64,000 bases of DNA from Gordionus sp. m RMFG-2023 (taxonomy: Eukaryota > Nematomorpha > Gordioida > Chordodea > Parachordodidae), in the NCBI RefSeq assembly GCF_954871325.1, contig NC_088778.1, positions 26,583,120-26,647,119 of the forward strand, written 5' to 3'. Below are positions 1 through 12,495 of the stretch, one piece after another; position 1 is the first letter of the stretch, and every line of letters begins with the position of its first letter. A program made the translations under genes and the position numbers. The notes under the pieces were generated by a model. That model did no database searches, had not been told where the DNA came from, and was given only the letters and a program-made list of their open reading frames with translations.

Positions 1-1054
1 TCTCCCTAAGTTGTATAGGATAGTGAAACACCTGTTGATTATATTATTTATTAATGCTTGTTTGTACACGTAATTATTTTTTTTATATAAAAATTTGATA
101 ATCAGTAGAAAATTATTTTTATTTTATAGTTTATTTTTTGTACAAAATAGACATCAGTTCATATAAGCCCAATAAAAACCTATCTCTTCTCACTAGCTTC
201 TCTCTACTATTTTTTTAGGCATCATTTTTAAAATCGTTATCCTTTTCTTTGCCTTAATCATAATTTTTTATTTATCACCGTTATTTGTTTTGTCTTAGAA
301 AAATTTTTCCTTTTATATTATGTTAGTTATATTTACATAAATAAAGGAACATGAATGTAAGAAAAAATTTAAATATTAGATTTTTTTAGCAAAAATATTT
401 CTTTAAAAACAATATTAATCCTAGCCATCTCATATATTACCCCACTAGCCCAAATCATGCCCATATCATTGCACAACCAGATTTTAAAACCATTTTGCAA
501 TATAAAAGCTAACCCATATTTCTAGAACATATATCTGTAATTTTTTTTATTTTTAATAACCTGTATCTCTCTAACCTTTTAATTTTAACTCTTACCTATA
601 TCTGAACTTTTAATAAAACCCCTCTTACACTATCAAATTTTATATTCATATTAGACAACATCCTTTTATTACTAAAGATTTATTTAGTGCATGATATTTT
701 ATATATGTATCTCTCTTTAGTTTGTCTTTGAAAAGATAAATTCCAAGCATTCACAAGTAAAGGTTGTTATAGACCAACATTACCAAAAAAATTTATAATC
801 CCGGACCATAAAATAAATTGTACTAGTTATCTAGCCCTATTTGTAATAATTTTTATGAAGGAAAATAGAGATGCCTAATTGTAAGATTTAAAAAAATTGT
901 GAACTTCAGGTCTAGCCCATAAAAATATTTTACAAGGTATCTTGCCAGGCCTGAAAATCTATTTGCTAGTGGCCAAACTAACTTCTAATCACAAAAGCCT
1001 TTCTAAAATTTCTTATGCTTAATAATCACGTTTTGTTTAAATATTTTTATTCAG

Positions 1055-4000
1055 ATTGAAGAGGAGCAATATCTAATACAAAAGCTAAAGAAGATAGAGA
1101 CTAGGAAGAAAGATCGGGAAAAAAAAATTCAAGATTTGCAAAAAATAATATCGATTGCTGATTCAAACTTGATAGCTCAAAGATGTAAAAAATATTTAAC
1201 CGAAACTCAAGCCTTAGATGAAGTTAATAAAATGGCGGTGAGTCCCAATAAACAATACTTTGGGGAAGAAATAATCCGAGACAGTAGTAACTTAAATGAA
1301 ATCAACATTAAGCTGGAAGAATTGTCCAATAGTTCATGTATAAAATTTTCTTTCTTAATAAAAAATTAATATCTTCAGTTTTATTAATAGCTATAATGTA
1401 TTAACCCATTTACTCCCAATATAGTAGAGTTCATCAGAACCAATACAATATACTCTTGATATCCTCATTAAGCTTGGTGATCTTCTTGACACTTCCATAA
1501 ATTATTTTTTTCGTTTTTAAAAACTTTTTCAACCTTCCACACATAACTTTATACTCTGCTTTCAACTTGCTTTTTTATTGTCATAAAATTATGTTTCCCA
1601 AACACTCATAAAATTATATTATGTAATATATAAATAAAATATGCGGAGATCCTGTGAATTTATCGATAGGCATTGTTTGAGAGTTGTAGCCGACATTCTA
1701 TTTCGTTTTTTGTAAGGGTATCGGAAGCTCGGGAAAATAATCTTTCGCTGGTAACCGATTTTCTTTGTTGCCCTAAATAATCTCTGGCCATGGTCGATAA
1801 CTTTGGAAATCACTTGGCATTTCCAGACCACCAGCTATGAACATCCACTTTGTTTTTGCCACTGGATCCGCCAAATAATCCTAAATCTCTTCTATAGCAG
1901 GATTTGGGATAATATAAGCATCTCTAAATATAAAATATGAATGATTTTATATAAATAATTAGAATTAATTTCTATATATACCTTCTCATCTCATTCAATA
2001 TATTAACCGACATCAAATTAGATACGGTATCCACAAATTCATGCCTGAGAGGAAGATGCTTCGTAACTACTAAATAAACTTTCGTAACATCCCGCGGTAT
2101 TAATAAAATAGGCAGAAAGACCTTTTTGGTCCTTGGGTCTAGAAAATTGCCTACGTAGCTTTCGAATTTTGTCATATGCGACATATAAATAACGCATTTA
2201 TCAATCTTCTTCGATACCTATTTAATAGCTTTAATTTGATGATAGTCAGCATGTCTATCTAAGGTTCTATAAATATTTTATATATACAAAATCGCCATCC
2301 CAATTTGTAGGGGATCTTTCGGAACATACTTCATAGGTAATTTTATAAAAAGGATAAAGAAATAGTTGGAGTTGTTTTAAAAATTCGTAATCCTCAATAT
2401 TTAAAGAAAAACTTTCTTGCCCTAATCCTTGACAACCTGTATATGCTATATAAAATAAAATAGTATCAAACATTAAATATTATTATAATACTTTATTTAT
2501 GCTAGATAACATTATGAATTTACTATTCCACTTTGTTGCAACATCCATTGGAAATACGGCCACCTCTAATATTTATAAATTCTTGCATATATTTAGGACT
2601 CCCTATGTAGTTTTTTAACAAATTTTTCAACCATGTACAGCTCTTTAAAAAATGTGTCTACATGTCTCTATCCCCAAATATAAAAAATGCGTTAACCATT
2701 ATTCATTCGGATTTCTACATATGATATTTTTATTTTTTACTTTTAATGCCACCTTATGGACATATATTTATTAAATTTTAAAAATTGCAAATTAAATTTG
2801 AGATATTATGAGCTGATAAATATTATCAAATAGTCTCCTTTTTATTTAATTATATATCAAATTTTTGAATATTTTTTATTTTATCCATGATTTCTTATCC
2901 CAAATTTCTCATTAATTTAAATTTTAGTCAATATTAGGTAAAGATAACGATCAATCTTTTTATTATTTATTATTCTAAATATAAAATTAAACTTAAGACA
3001 TTTTTATTAAATTATACAATGGAAAAATTTATAAAAGTTTAAAAAAATTTTTTTAATAAACAAATGAATCCTTTAATTATGTAAGGTTTCGTATAATACC
3101 TTTCTTTTTTATTCGTTGCTATTAAAAAATTAGTGTAAACAATTTAAACTTAATAAAATTTGTTCTTTTTCTTTCCCTTTTTCTTGCAATAATGACTTAT
3201 ATGTAAAGTTTAGTAACATCTTTCTTTTTCCCTGCATTAAATATTGATTATTCTAAAAATAATATATTGACCATTTTAATGAGTGTGCGCAGTATATTAA
3301 ATAAATATTGTTTATTTCTATATTAAATATTACTGCAATTTTATAATGTGGAAGGGGGGAGGGGCTGAATATAGTGTATTAAACGGCTCATTTTGAGCCG
3401 ATTCTTAAAAAACGACTAATAATATTTTAGCCAGAAAAATATTGCATAAGCCTCAAGATTTCGATAATATATGTCTAGATCTTTGTTCCTTCTACGAGCA
3501 AAATCTTCAGGCTTGGGTAATATATATCTGGATGAAGTATTGAGTTAGCCGTTTTTAAAAATCGGCTCGAAACGAGCCGTTTAACAACACTAGCTGAATA
3601 GGCAGAACATTTCCCTCTGGGGCGAGAAGGCGAGGGTTCGAATCTGGTTGATGCAAAAAAATATTCTTTCTGGGTTCAAATTTCACCCTAAATCCGAATT
3701 TAAACTCGAATTCTGCCAGGCGGATCGGTCGAAATTTTAAAATTAGGGGTTTCCTTAAATTTGATAACATTGTGATGATAGGAAAACGATCACATTTTGA
3801 TTACGAAGATTTTATATATAGATACTCCAAAATATATCTAATTTTTTTTAAATGACAGATAAATAATCAAAGAAAACAAACACAAATTAAACTGTTAAAA
3901 AATAGCTTAAACAAAATTAGTTTCAAGAAACGAATTAATATTACCACAGGACAGAAAATATGTATATTTTCCTTTGATATTAAAATAAAAATAGATTAGT

Positions 4001-7000
4001 AGATAATTAATCTCCTTTTTATTTGATAAAAATTGGTTATTAAGTATAAAAATATGTTTCTGAAAATTAGTTTAAAAATATAATTTGTATCATAAAATTT
4101 CGATTAATCTCTTTTAGCAATGCAGTATTTGCGGGCGGTATTTTAATTTTTTTAAATATACCCGAGCCGGGTCATATATTTAAACCCTGGCCGGATGGCT
4201 GAAAAAAATTCGAGCCGGTCGGTACCTCTGCAATACCCTAATTTATTCATACCGATATAGAATAGTTTAGACAAATTGAGCATCTCACTCTAAAAGATGA
4301 ACCATTTTTCTCCCATTTCATTACATTTGGCAACATGTGTGATGAATAAGATGCCCGCGATCTTTTAAAAATGTCATAATTCAATGCATATTATTTTATA
4401 ATCTCGTTAAAAATTCTAATCATCACCTTTATTTAATTGAATATTTTTTTCTCCGGTCTGACTTGGTCGATTTATAGGGCTATACAATAATTGACCAATT
4501 TATGTTTTTACATGTTTCAGATTTCATTTCGTATAAAAAAATATAAATGAGCAAAAAATAAATAACATAAAAATATTATATTAATTTTATGCTTGGGTTG
4601 ATGCTCTGTCTGAACGATTGATTTCACGGACCAGATCAACCCATTTGGTTGAGTTAGATAAAAAATAAAAATTTATGATAAATAATGTTAATTTTAACTG
4701 AAATTTAGACTCTGAAAATTAAAAATAAAATTAATTTTTTGGATAAGGGGCCATGAAGATAAAGCTTTAAATATTTTTTTTAACCAACTATTAATATAAT
4801 CAGTCCCTCTTTTTCAAAATTGAAAAAAAAGCACTGAATTACAATCATCTCGATGTTAGTTCAGAAGAAACGGGTAGTAATTTTAGTTTTAACCAACCAC
4901 CCATCAATCCTCATACCCCGAACAATCCCAATAAACGATTTAAAAACTCGCCCTCTTTCAAAAACGTGAGGGGAAGTAATCAAACTCAAATTAGTAGGCT
5001 TTCGTCCTCTCAAAATGCCATGTTCAATAAATACGGGTCGTTTCAGACTGGTTCAATGTCCACGAATATTGGTCAATCTACCAGTAGGGTCTCTAGTAAA
5101 CAACGACATCATAACAGGGCCTCCGCCTTTCATCATTATCAACAGGTGCCTTTTTACAATTTTTTATACAATGTTGCTATATTTTAATTTAATAAAAAAA
5201 ATATTCATATAATTGAGTCCATTGATGTACTTTTATATATTGATTATTTGATTTGTATTTTAATGTAAATTATTTTATTATTATACAGGCAATGTTTGAC
5301 CAAGCCAATTTCTCTGGTATCAAATTTCCTGATTATAAATCCTCCGGTGTTTTCCTGAGGAGCAATAAGGTGGAATTTAATTATTTATATTTTTTATACT
5401 GACTAATCATTTTTCGTAATTAACACTTTTTAAGAGCTTAGCAATCATAAAGAAATTCTTAAGTTAATTTAATTTAAAATAATGATTGAAATACCCATCA
5501 GCTTTTTATTAAATCTACTTTCCCCATAGTTTGTAGTGTGGAAAATTCTAGGTTGATTGCCAAATTTATATTCAATAATTTATGAAGAAAATTATCACTA
5601 TTATTTTGATTTGAATGAAGGACACGTGATTTTTACCCCATTTTAAAAAGAAATATATTTTTAGGAATAGAAATCAAGATTGTGTAAAACTTGTTGCACA
5701 AATTTTTCTTAATTTTTTATAAATGGCTTATTTGATTTCGTGTTTTTTAATATAGTTTTGAATTTTTTAAAATATTTTAAAAGCAGCCCAAATAATACAT
5801 TATTATTATTTGCTTGTTCTACAAAAAATATATCAAGATGAAATTACCTATAAGCTTGGGTCAGAAAAAGACCAAAGCCATTGAACAAGCTTTAGTCGAA
5901 CTTTTAGGAGGAGGTGAGTCCGGTATTAAGCCACCTCCATCTAACCCCAACCCCCTAGAGAATAGTCAAGATCCTAACAAAAACTACGAGAAAGATGGGA
6001 GAGAAGAAAAGGAAAAAGAAGTAATTAACAGGAACGCCGTATCTTATTACAATCACCCTTACCATCCTCCAGCGAATGAATCTGTCGTGCTAGCTTTTAA
6101 TAATGTAATTATGATATAGTTATTATTATATATAATATTCATCACCTTGCCCAATATTCAGTTTTATCATTCATTCAATTGTTAGTTACATTAAATACTC
6201 GCCCCGAGCCCCTCAGGTTATATATAATATACTGAATAATGCGAATAATTTGATGTGAGTTATATAGTTTAGAATTATTACATCGTAAAAATCAAAGAAC
6301 CCTTGCCTGTTACTTGCTTAAATATAATCTAATGAAATAGTATGTAAGATGATGGTTATCCAAATTAAGGAAAATTCTCTATTACCAATTTTGCATGGTA
6401 TAAATTTTTATTTATTTTTAGTCCCGAGCCTGGGCTCATCACAGTCTTGAAAAAAATATTTAGAAAGAATTTTCTTAAAATTAAGACATGAACCGGGATT
6501 TGAGCTCATCTTTATAATGTTCTACTGCGGGGGCTTAAATTTTTACGGTTTGGACAGGAATGGTCACGGATTTTTAATTTTTTACCGTCCTCCACGTATT
6601 TTTAAAATTTTATTGTTTTAAAACAGATGAATTGATACATTAAATTTTTAATCAATATCAATCAGTAGATGATACTACTCAGAAATAATAATTAACCTTC
6701 TTAAATTTTGAAATTTTCTCTTTGGTACCATTATGCTATAAATTTATAAAAAAAAGTAAAAATGTAAACCGATTAAAAAAGAAAGAAGATTATTCTTTAT
6801 TTTCCGATTTATTATTTTTTTTTATTATAATTTTATAAATGACAAATAAATAAATTAAGAAAAAAAAAATAGTGATCAGAGTTTGAAATGCTCGTCAGAA
6901 TGGAAAAAATCTTCAAAGTTTTATGATCTCTGAAGATTTTTTAAGAGTGCTCATACACAATATTTGATTTAATTTTACATAAAATTTTTAATATTTTTTG

Positions 7001-8313
7001 TAAGCAAATCTTTTTTGATTGTTTACACATAAAAAAAATATTTTATGATTGAAATCTAGTGTTGTTAAATGGCGCGATTTGAGCCGATTTTTAAAAATGA
7101 CTAACTCAAGATTTTAGCCAGAAAAATTTTCCCAAGGCCTTGAGATTTTGCTAACAGATGTCCAAACCCTTGTGCCATCTATGAGCAAAATCTTCAGGTT
7201 TACGTTATTTATTTATTTTTTGATAAAATATTGAGTTAGCCCTTTTTAAAAATAAAAAATTGATCTTTATACATATCTTTTAATTAAAAATATCTTTGAA
7301 GGTGTTTTTTTTTCAAACTCTTGAAAATGTTAATCTTTTCTTCTTCTTCAAGCAAATATAAATATAACACTACATTATTATTTTTGATATTTGGGTTTTG
7401 GTATAGATAAAAAGGTGGCATTAAATGTATCTAATATTAGAATAGTTTTGAGTTTGACTGTATTTTGTGAATTTTTTGTAAGGAAATTGATATTGTGGGA
7501 AGCAAAATTAAAGATTAAATAGTTTAAGATAAAAGGTGGCATTAAATGTATCTAATATTAAAGTAGTTTTGAGTTTGACCGTATTTTATGAATTTTTTTG
7601 GAAGGAAATTGATATTGTGGGAAGCAAAATTAAAGATTAAATAGTTTAAGATATTGAATTAAAAAAATTTGATATACAAGTTTACATAATAATTTAATAT
7701 ACAACGTTAAATACATATAAATATGTTATATTTATAAAGTGTTAGTTTATATTATTTAAAAATCGTACAAAACAAAAAATAGTTACGCACAGATATCATC
7801 CTTTTGTACGAACTCAAGGGAGCTCTGACAGCCACGCAACACGAAATCCAATATCTTAAAATGTACAGGGACGAGATATCCCAAGCAAATTTTAACTCAC
7901 AAGATGCCTTGAATGATGATGGTAGTGTTAATGATGATATTTCTTTTAATGCTACTACTACAACACATGAACAACAAGAGACAAATGTTAGTCAACATGA
8001 CGAAAGCATGGATTTTACCACCGCTAATAATTTTATCGATATTTCCGCCCAAGTAAGTTATTCCTTAATTTATTTTTGTTATTCAATGGCATTGTTAGAA
8101 AAGGTGCAGAAAGAGTCTAAAAATTTCCTTTTCTAAATTGACTCACAAAAATCTACGTTATACATGTTGTAATGCAATATTGTTTTCACAAAATGATTTA
8201 AAGTTCGAGGTATTTAGAATATTTGACAAACTTCCATCTTATATTTTTAGCAAATTGGAGAAAACGAAATTACTGATTTAATTTACGATGCACACTTGTT
8301 CAAGCATATTTAA
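1055..8313 (+). CDS. DMAP1: DMAP1 (DNMT1-associated protein 1), 3' part, six exons
   Basis: Exons: 1055-1237, 4804-5145, 5289-5369, 5838-6104, 7783-8052 and 8251-8313 (TAA). All junctions are phase 0 with GT/AG borders and give about 401 residues. In the known family, DMAP1 is a nuclear subunit of the TIP60/NuA4 and SRCAP chromatin complexes and binds DNMT1. Seen here: the helix with KKIETRKKDREKKIQDLQK (exon 1), GIKFPDYKSSGVFLRS (exon 3) continuing exactly into MKLPISLGQKKTKAIEQ (exon 4), and LRTDIILLYELK (exon 5). These match the conserved C-terminal half of DMAP1 in order. Exon 2 (114 codons) is a Ser/Asn/Gln-rich linker without clear homology; its start is uncertain (4804, or an AG just before 4832 in another phase). 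The SANT-containing N-terminus lies upstream of the window; bases 1-22 may be the tail of the preceding exon. The last exon is inferred from phase only. Possible poly(A) signal AATAAA at 8434-8439. Confidence 0.88.
1640..2590 (-). pseudogene. hAT-family transposase remnant inside a DMAP1 intron
   Basis: Read on the minus strand from 2590 downwards, broken frames carry typical hAT transposase motifs in the right order: DVATKWNS near 2550, EDYEFLKQLQLFLYPFYKIT near 2400, NFLDPRTKK near 2130, and the C-terminal dimerisation region with MARDYLG, SERLFS and KKRNRMS near 1690-1800. Several frame changes and stops separate the blocks, so no transposase can be made. The order and the DPR and SER.FS motifs are diagnostic of the family. 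I saw no clear terminal repeats. Confidence 0.75.
3372..3592. mobile_element. Foldback MITE family A, 221 bp, with 8-bp target duplication
   Basis: The element begins TAGTGTATTAAACGGCTC and ends with the inverted form GAGCCGTTTAACAACACTA; almost its whole length is self-complementary. It is flanked by the direct repeat GCTGAATA (3364-3371 and 3593-3600), a perfect 8-bp target duplication as left by hAT transposases. It sits in a DMAP1 intron. No coding capacity. Confidence 0.85.
3600..3780 (+). repeat. Possible tRNA-derived SINE fragment
   Basis: The stretch contains GGTTCGAATCTGG near 3636, which matches the internal B box of tRNA-type promoters, followed by a unique-looking body and an AT-rich tail. 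A convincing A box is not seen, so this may be a degraded tRNA-derived SINE or chance. It abuts the right target duplication of the family A MITE. Confidence 0.3.
4120..4245. repeat. GC-rich transposon end, family B (GGCCCGG type)
   Basis: A short GC-rich block (gcccgagccgggtc, ccggccggatgg, gtacctctgcaa) in AT-rich DNA. The same kind of block, with alternating CCCGG/GGCCCG words and a border resembling acctctgcag or its inverse, recurs near 21.6, 23.5, 46.9, 52.6, 57.6, 61.2 and 62.7 kb. This suggests a dispersed non-autonomous element, probably hAT-like. Boundaries are approximate. Confidence 0.5.
6420..6600. repeat. Possible diverged family B element
   Basis: GC-raised block in a DMAP1 intron with gtcccgagcctgggctc at its left side and taccgtcctccacg at its right. 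Composition and words resemble family B copies, but ends are not matched. Confidence 0.3.
7057..7250. mobile_element. MITE family A, right end lost
   Basis: Starts TAGTGTTGTTAAATGG and runs through the shared core (tagccagaaaaat, gagcaaaatcttcagg, ttgagttagcc). The expected final GGCTC...ACACTA is absent and AT-rich DNA follows, so this copy is truncated. It lies in the DMAP1 intron before 7783. Confidence 0.7.
7404..7650 (+). repeat. Tandem duplication, two units of about 123 bp
   Basis: The block beginning agataaaaaggtggcatt near 7405 is repeated from about 7527 with a few substitutions, ending both times in gattaaatagtttaagat. Lies 130 bp upstream of DMAP1 exon 7783-8052, inside the intron. 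Confidence 0.85.
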
Positions 8314-8433
8314 TGCTATTAAGACATCGTAACCGACGAAATAGGGTTCAGTGAGATTTTTATAATATGATCATAAGAACATTTCGATAAACAATTTTAA
8401 ATAAGAGGGGGGGGGGGGGTGGCAAATCTCAAT

Positions 8434-8439
8434 AATAAA
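8434..8439 (+). terminator. Candidate poly(A) signal of DMAP1
   Basis: AATAAA about 120 nt after the proposed DMAP1 stop, immediately after a run of 13 G. In such AT-rich DNA the hexamer is common, so support is positional only. Confidence 0.35.
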
Positions 8440-8498
8440 GGGGTAAGGTTTTGTTATAATTTAAGAGTAGTTATATTATTATTTTTAGGACTAATTTA

Positions 8499-8602
8499 CC
8501 CTGAATTCGCAGTTAGCGCGAATTTGTGGCGAAGTATACGAAAATGTATATAAAAATTATTTGTTTACTTCACCACAAATTCACGCTAACTTTGAATGCA
8601 GG
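8499..8602. mobile_element. MITE family C, 104 bp
   Basis: Left end CCCTGAATTCGCAGTTAGCG pairs with the inverted right end (CCTGCATTCAAAGTTAGCGT on the opposite strand), and the pairing continues through GTGGCGAAGT/GTGGTGAAGT, so nearly the whole element folds back. Related copies lie at 34,929-35,056 and, damaged, near 12,392-12,495. Confidence 0.75.
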
Positions 8603-8613
8603 ATTAGGCATCG

Positions 8614-10279
8614 TTTGTTAGCGATGTAACGTTCATCGCTAAACTATAGTATAGCTGTGTAATTCAACATTATATATTTTGTAAATTACGCGTCTCTTGA
8701 GCGCGGTATTCCGTACACGAGGCCTTTTTCAATAATGGCTAATGATAGACAACCGGACCGGTTCAGACTGCTAATGCCATTTCATTTTCAAAAAATGGTC
8801 TGCTAGCAATATTAATAATACAAATTTATTTTAAAAAAATTACTATTCAAATTTTTTTTACATATTTTAAGAGAATAAAGATGGAATATAAAGAACTAAC
8901 CAGTATACCATCATCTACTAATTTCGCCGGAAATGAGCCTAACGATCTCCATCTTATTAAAGAAGAAAAATGACCCATTATAATTCACCTTTTTTTCTAA
9001 TTCATATTTGCGTCTTAGTTTATATTTATTCGTCCGTTTAAAATAAATATGGAATTGTTTTCCCTATTACTGTATTAAAAATGTTGCAAAAGAAGAAATG
9101 AATATTTATTTTATAATTTTATGATAAATAATATAACAACGAATCATGATATATAGGAATAAAAAAAATTTATTGTCTGTAAACACAATAGCAGATTATT
9201 CTAGTCTAGCTTTTAATAGTTAAATAAATAATAAATGAAAACTAAATATTTAATTATAAAGTATACATAGTCTTATAACATATTATAACACTAATTACTT
9301 TTTTACAAACAAAACTAGTAAGTAGACGATTAAAATAAATTTTCACAAAAGATATTTCACAACGTTCGGTTAATTGGATTGGATTGCTATATAAAATTAT
9401 TAGCTAAAACACTCTGGTTATGTATAAGGCCTATATTAAGCGTTTTTTTTAAATTTAAGGTTACAGTATTAGAAAAAAGTTTTAAGAAAATTGGCACATT
9501 TTTTATTCCACGAGGAAAATATTATAATTCCTCTTAAAATCAAAATTTCAAGATGACTATTAAATTACAAATATAAATTTTATTTAATTTGAAGATTAGA
9601 TTAGGCAATAATTTAACCGCAAGGAAGAAGAGAAGAGTACTGATAGGTGTCACACTATTACTTCTAAATTTTTATTAAATAAAATAGAAATTAATTATTT
9701 TTAAGATAAATTTATTAGAAAATATAATTTTTTTAGTTCGGCATCGAGAAATTGTTTAAATTCCCTTTGATAATTATGTAACGAGCAAAAAAGATATCGG
9801 CCTATATCATAAGTGATGCATCGGGCTGATATTTTACTGCATCTATGTAGCGAATATAAAAAATCCATCATTACTTTTGCCAATATTTATCAATCAAAGT
9901 TTTCTAATTAAAGCCTCGTTTATAGTATGCGTGAAATACCATGATGTCAAAACCATGCGTAATTAACGAAAGCTAAATTATAACAGATATGTTCTCGTTT
10001 AAGAGGCATCGTGGCGTTTTGCTCCTACTATAAACGAGAACTAAGCGAATTGTTTTTTGGTTGTTTGAAAATCATTATTATTTATGGAAAGATTTTTTTT
10101 AAAAAATTTACTTTTTTTAGAATAATCATAAAAAATATAGAAATGTTTTGATAATTTTCTACTTTATTATGCATATCGTTATTTTATAAATCTACTCTTT
10201 TACTATTACTATATCATTTTTTTTAAAAAAATTATCCACCAGTTTATTAAAAGGGCTTTGAGATAATAATATGATCTAG
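8614..10279. other. Region between DMAP1 and the 290-residue gene: repeats only
   Basis: Begins with a piece resembling MITE family D (gcatcgtttgttagcgatg, 8605-8730), then AT-rich DNA. A 31-codon frame, ATG at 8881 to TGA at 8973 (contains NFAGNEPNDLHLIKEE), has coding-like codon choice and follows ATAAAG, a possible acceptor in phase 0. It could be an alternative last exon of DMAP1, but evidence is thin. Otherwise nothing recognisable apart from the family D element at 9911. Confidence 0.35.
9911..10042. mobile_element. MITE family D, about 130 bp
   Basis: Left end GCCTCGTTTATAGTATGCG is the inverted counterpart of the right end CCTACTATAAACGAGAAC. Related ends occur near 12,762, 13,453, 13,731 and 32,345-32,690, so this is a dispersed family; no open frame. 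Confidence 0.6.
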
Positions 10280-11152
10280 ATGAAATCGAATAAAGATAAA
10301 CCGAAAAAACGTAAGCTAACTATAAACATCTTTACTAGATTGTTCGAGGATCAAAAAAACATCCCTCAAACGACTCATTTTAATAATCTATATTCGAAGT
10401 TAGATGAAGAAGGTCAAAAGAGGTTTTTTCTGGAAAATAAAATGTCGTTTGTGCCAGGGAAAGAGAGAGATTGGATTGACGATTACCTCCAACCGGTCGA
10501 AATATATAAAAGAACATCTGTCGATCAGCCAAACCAATCTACCCCAACAAAGTATGATTCAAATTCTCCGCTAATTAAAAATAATAGCCCAGAGAATTTA
10601 CATTTTTTTAACGATTATGCACGATATCAAATTCTCGATAACTCTGCGGCTTCTAGATCACTCCTGATTCCATCCCCGGACCGAAAACATTACGAGGAAT
10701 ATATTTCGCCTATAAGACGCCGAAGCCCTACTCAACCTCATTCCCAGACTAAAGGAATTATTAAACCAAAAATCAAGAATGTATACGCTAAATTGTTTGA
10801 AGCACAGAGTGAATCACCCTACTTGACCACCGATAACAGTCAGTACCACAGATTGGACAAAGATAGCCAAGTCAGATTCTACGCCCAAAATAATATGCGC
10901 TCCCCCAAGACGAGTGTGCAGGAAGATTGGATTGAAGATTACCTTCAACAACCGGTAATGCAAATGGAGGCAACCAATAGTTACGATTACAAAGACAGGG
11001 AAAACGCGTGCACGTCCAACGGCAAGAGAAAAGCTATCGGGGAAACTTTAATCGGTAAAAAAACGAAAAATGTGAAGGGTAAATATTATCAACCCCTGAA
11101 TTTGGGCAGCCAGGAGGATTTGAACAACAATCAGCAACTTTTCGATGATTAA
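10280..11152 (+). CDS. Unrecognised 290-residue nuclear-type protein with a duplicated domain
   Basis: Single uninterrupted frame, ATG 10280 to TAA 11152, in a genome whose other genes are finely split. The N-terminus has a basic KPKKRKL stretch (residues 7-13) like a monopartite nuclear localisation signal; a second basic stretch is at about 249-268. Two copies of a domain of about 58 residues are visible, residues 16-73 and 167-226. They share the pattern N-[IV]-[FY]-x2-LFE-x-Q, LD-x3-Q-x-RF, a central N-x-M, DWI-[DE]-DYLQ and PV. The linker (77-160) is Ser/Pro/Asn-rich. AATAAA follows 30 nt after the stop. I do not recognise the family. A CTAG just before the ATG could be a splice acceptor, so an upstream exon cannot be excluded. 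It might be an intronless retrogene or a transposon-derived gene. Confidence 0.75.
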   Translation: MKSNKDKPKKRKLTINIFTRLFEDQKNIPQTTHFNNLYSKLDEEGQKRFFLENKMSFVPGKERDWIDDYLQPVEIYKRTSVDQPNQSTPTKYDSNSPLIKNNSPENLHFFNDYARYQILDNSAASRSLLIPSPDRKHYEEYISPIRRRSPTQPHSQTKGIIKPKIKNVYAKLFEAQSESPYLTTDNSQYHRLDKDSQVRFYAQNNMRSPKTSVQEDWIEDYLQQPVMQMEATNSYDYKDRENACTSNGKRKAIGETLIGKKTKNVKGKYYQPLNLGSQEDLNNNQQLFDD

Positions 11153-11181
11153 TCACTTTATTGAGTTTGCTATTCAAGGAG

Positions 11182-11233
11182 AATAAAACGAATGTATTCT
11201 GATGTGTGTTTTTATTTATTTTGTATCAATAAA
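11182..11233 (+). terminator. Poly(A) signals of the 290-residue gene
   Basis: Two AATAAA hexamers, 11182-11187 and 11228-11233, lie 30 and 76 nt after the stop codon and are followed by a T-rich stretch. Their position suits 3' end formation. Confidence 0.45.
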
Positions 11234-12391
11234 AAAAAGGTTATTCTCATCATGAAATAATAATATAAATAGTATTTTAAAAATTTCTTTAGTCACTCAT
11301 TAAAATCAATCATTTCAATTTAGCCAGGTAATTTACTCTTCGTTTAGAATATTATTGATCAAATAATCCATTGTTGAAAAGCCGGAATTACCCTTTTTAT
11401 TAATATTCAGTCCTCATTCAAAACTGTTTACAATCTATCAGTGTTTTAAGAAATGCGGAATGACATCGATTATTAGCCATTTAACTTGTCTAGAATTTTC
11501 CTAAGGATAAAGAAACGCTTGCGAAAGTTTTTCTTTCCATAAATTATATTGGAGAGCGTTAATATACTAAATCAGACTGGCACTTCATTTATTAAAATTA
11601 CACATTTTTAAGTCAGTTGTAATCAATGTCATTAACTATAGACGCTATTAAAACATTTCCTATGAATGTCTTTCACGCTTCGAGTGGCGGACCACAAATG
11701 TATGTACAGTTTTTATTTAAAGATGAATCGTCTCCCTCCATCTATAGAATCGATGGCATTGAATTTTATAGTCATTTTATTTTCGGGAAAATGTAATGAG
11801 ATTGGGGGGGGGGGGAGTTATTTTTATTTAAAATTATATTTACGATAGCCTTCAAATTTTCCGGTGGGAGGGATTCATTCTTTCCTTCCAGATATGCCAT
11901 TGGCCTTTATTGTTAGCCATTATTGACGGTTCATAGTTTCTTACCGCCATTTTAATTTAGATACTCTTATTTCTGAATTGATTAGACTATTATTTTTCAT
12001 AAATATAATAAAATTATCATTTATTAATTTTTTTTTTGATTCTAGAAAAACAACACCATTTTTAATTTCTAAATAATAGTTATTATTCTATATAATGAAA
12101 AATAATAGGTAATTTTTTAAAAATATTTATATATTTATTAGCCGATCCATTTATAAACTTCTCCAGGGAAACTATTTCCTGTTTTTAAAAGTTTAATTTC
12201 CGGTTACGGAAATACTAAATACAACGCTTTTTGGGGGAATAACTCTTTTAAGGGTACATACATAGTAAAATCTTTTATTGAGATCATTTTTTCGATATCA
12301 TTAATATAAGATTATTAATTCTTAAATTATCGTGAGGGTGTAAATGGGCCTCTTCAAAATATTTTTATTCGAGCAGCTGTTAAATCACCTC

Positions 12392-12495
12392 CGTGAATTC
12401 GCTACGACGTATAGAAAATATTACATAAATATATTTAATTTTACATTAATCTTTATATACTCCGAGGTGAATTCACGCTGACTATGAATGCAGGG
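12392..12495. mobile_element. Damaged MITE family C copy
   Basis: The right end GCTGACTATGAATGCAGGG matches the family C terminus; the left side keeps only ccgtgaattcgct. Between them is AT-rich filler. Confidence 0.45.
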
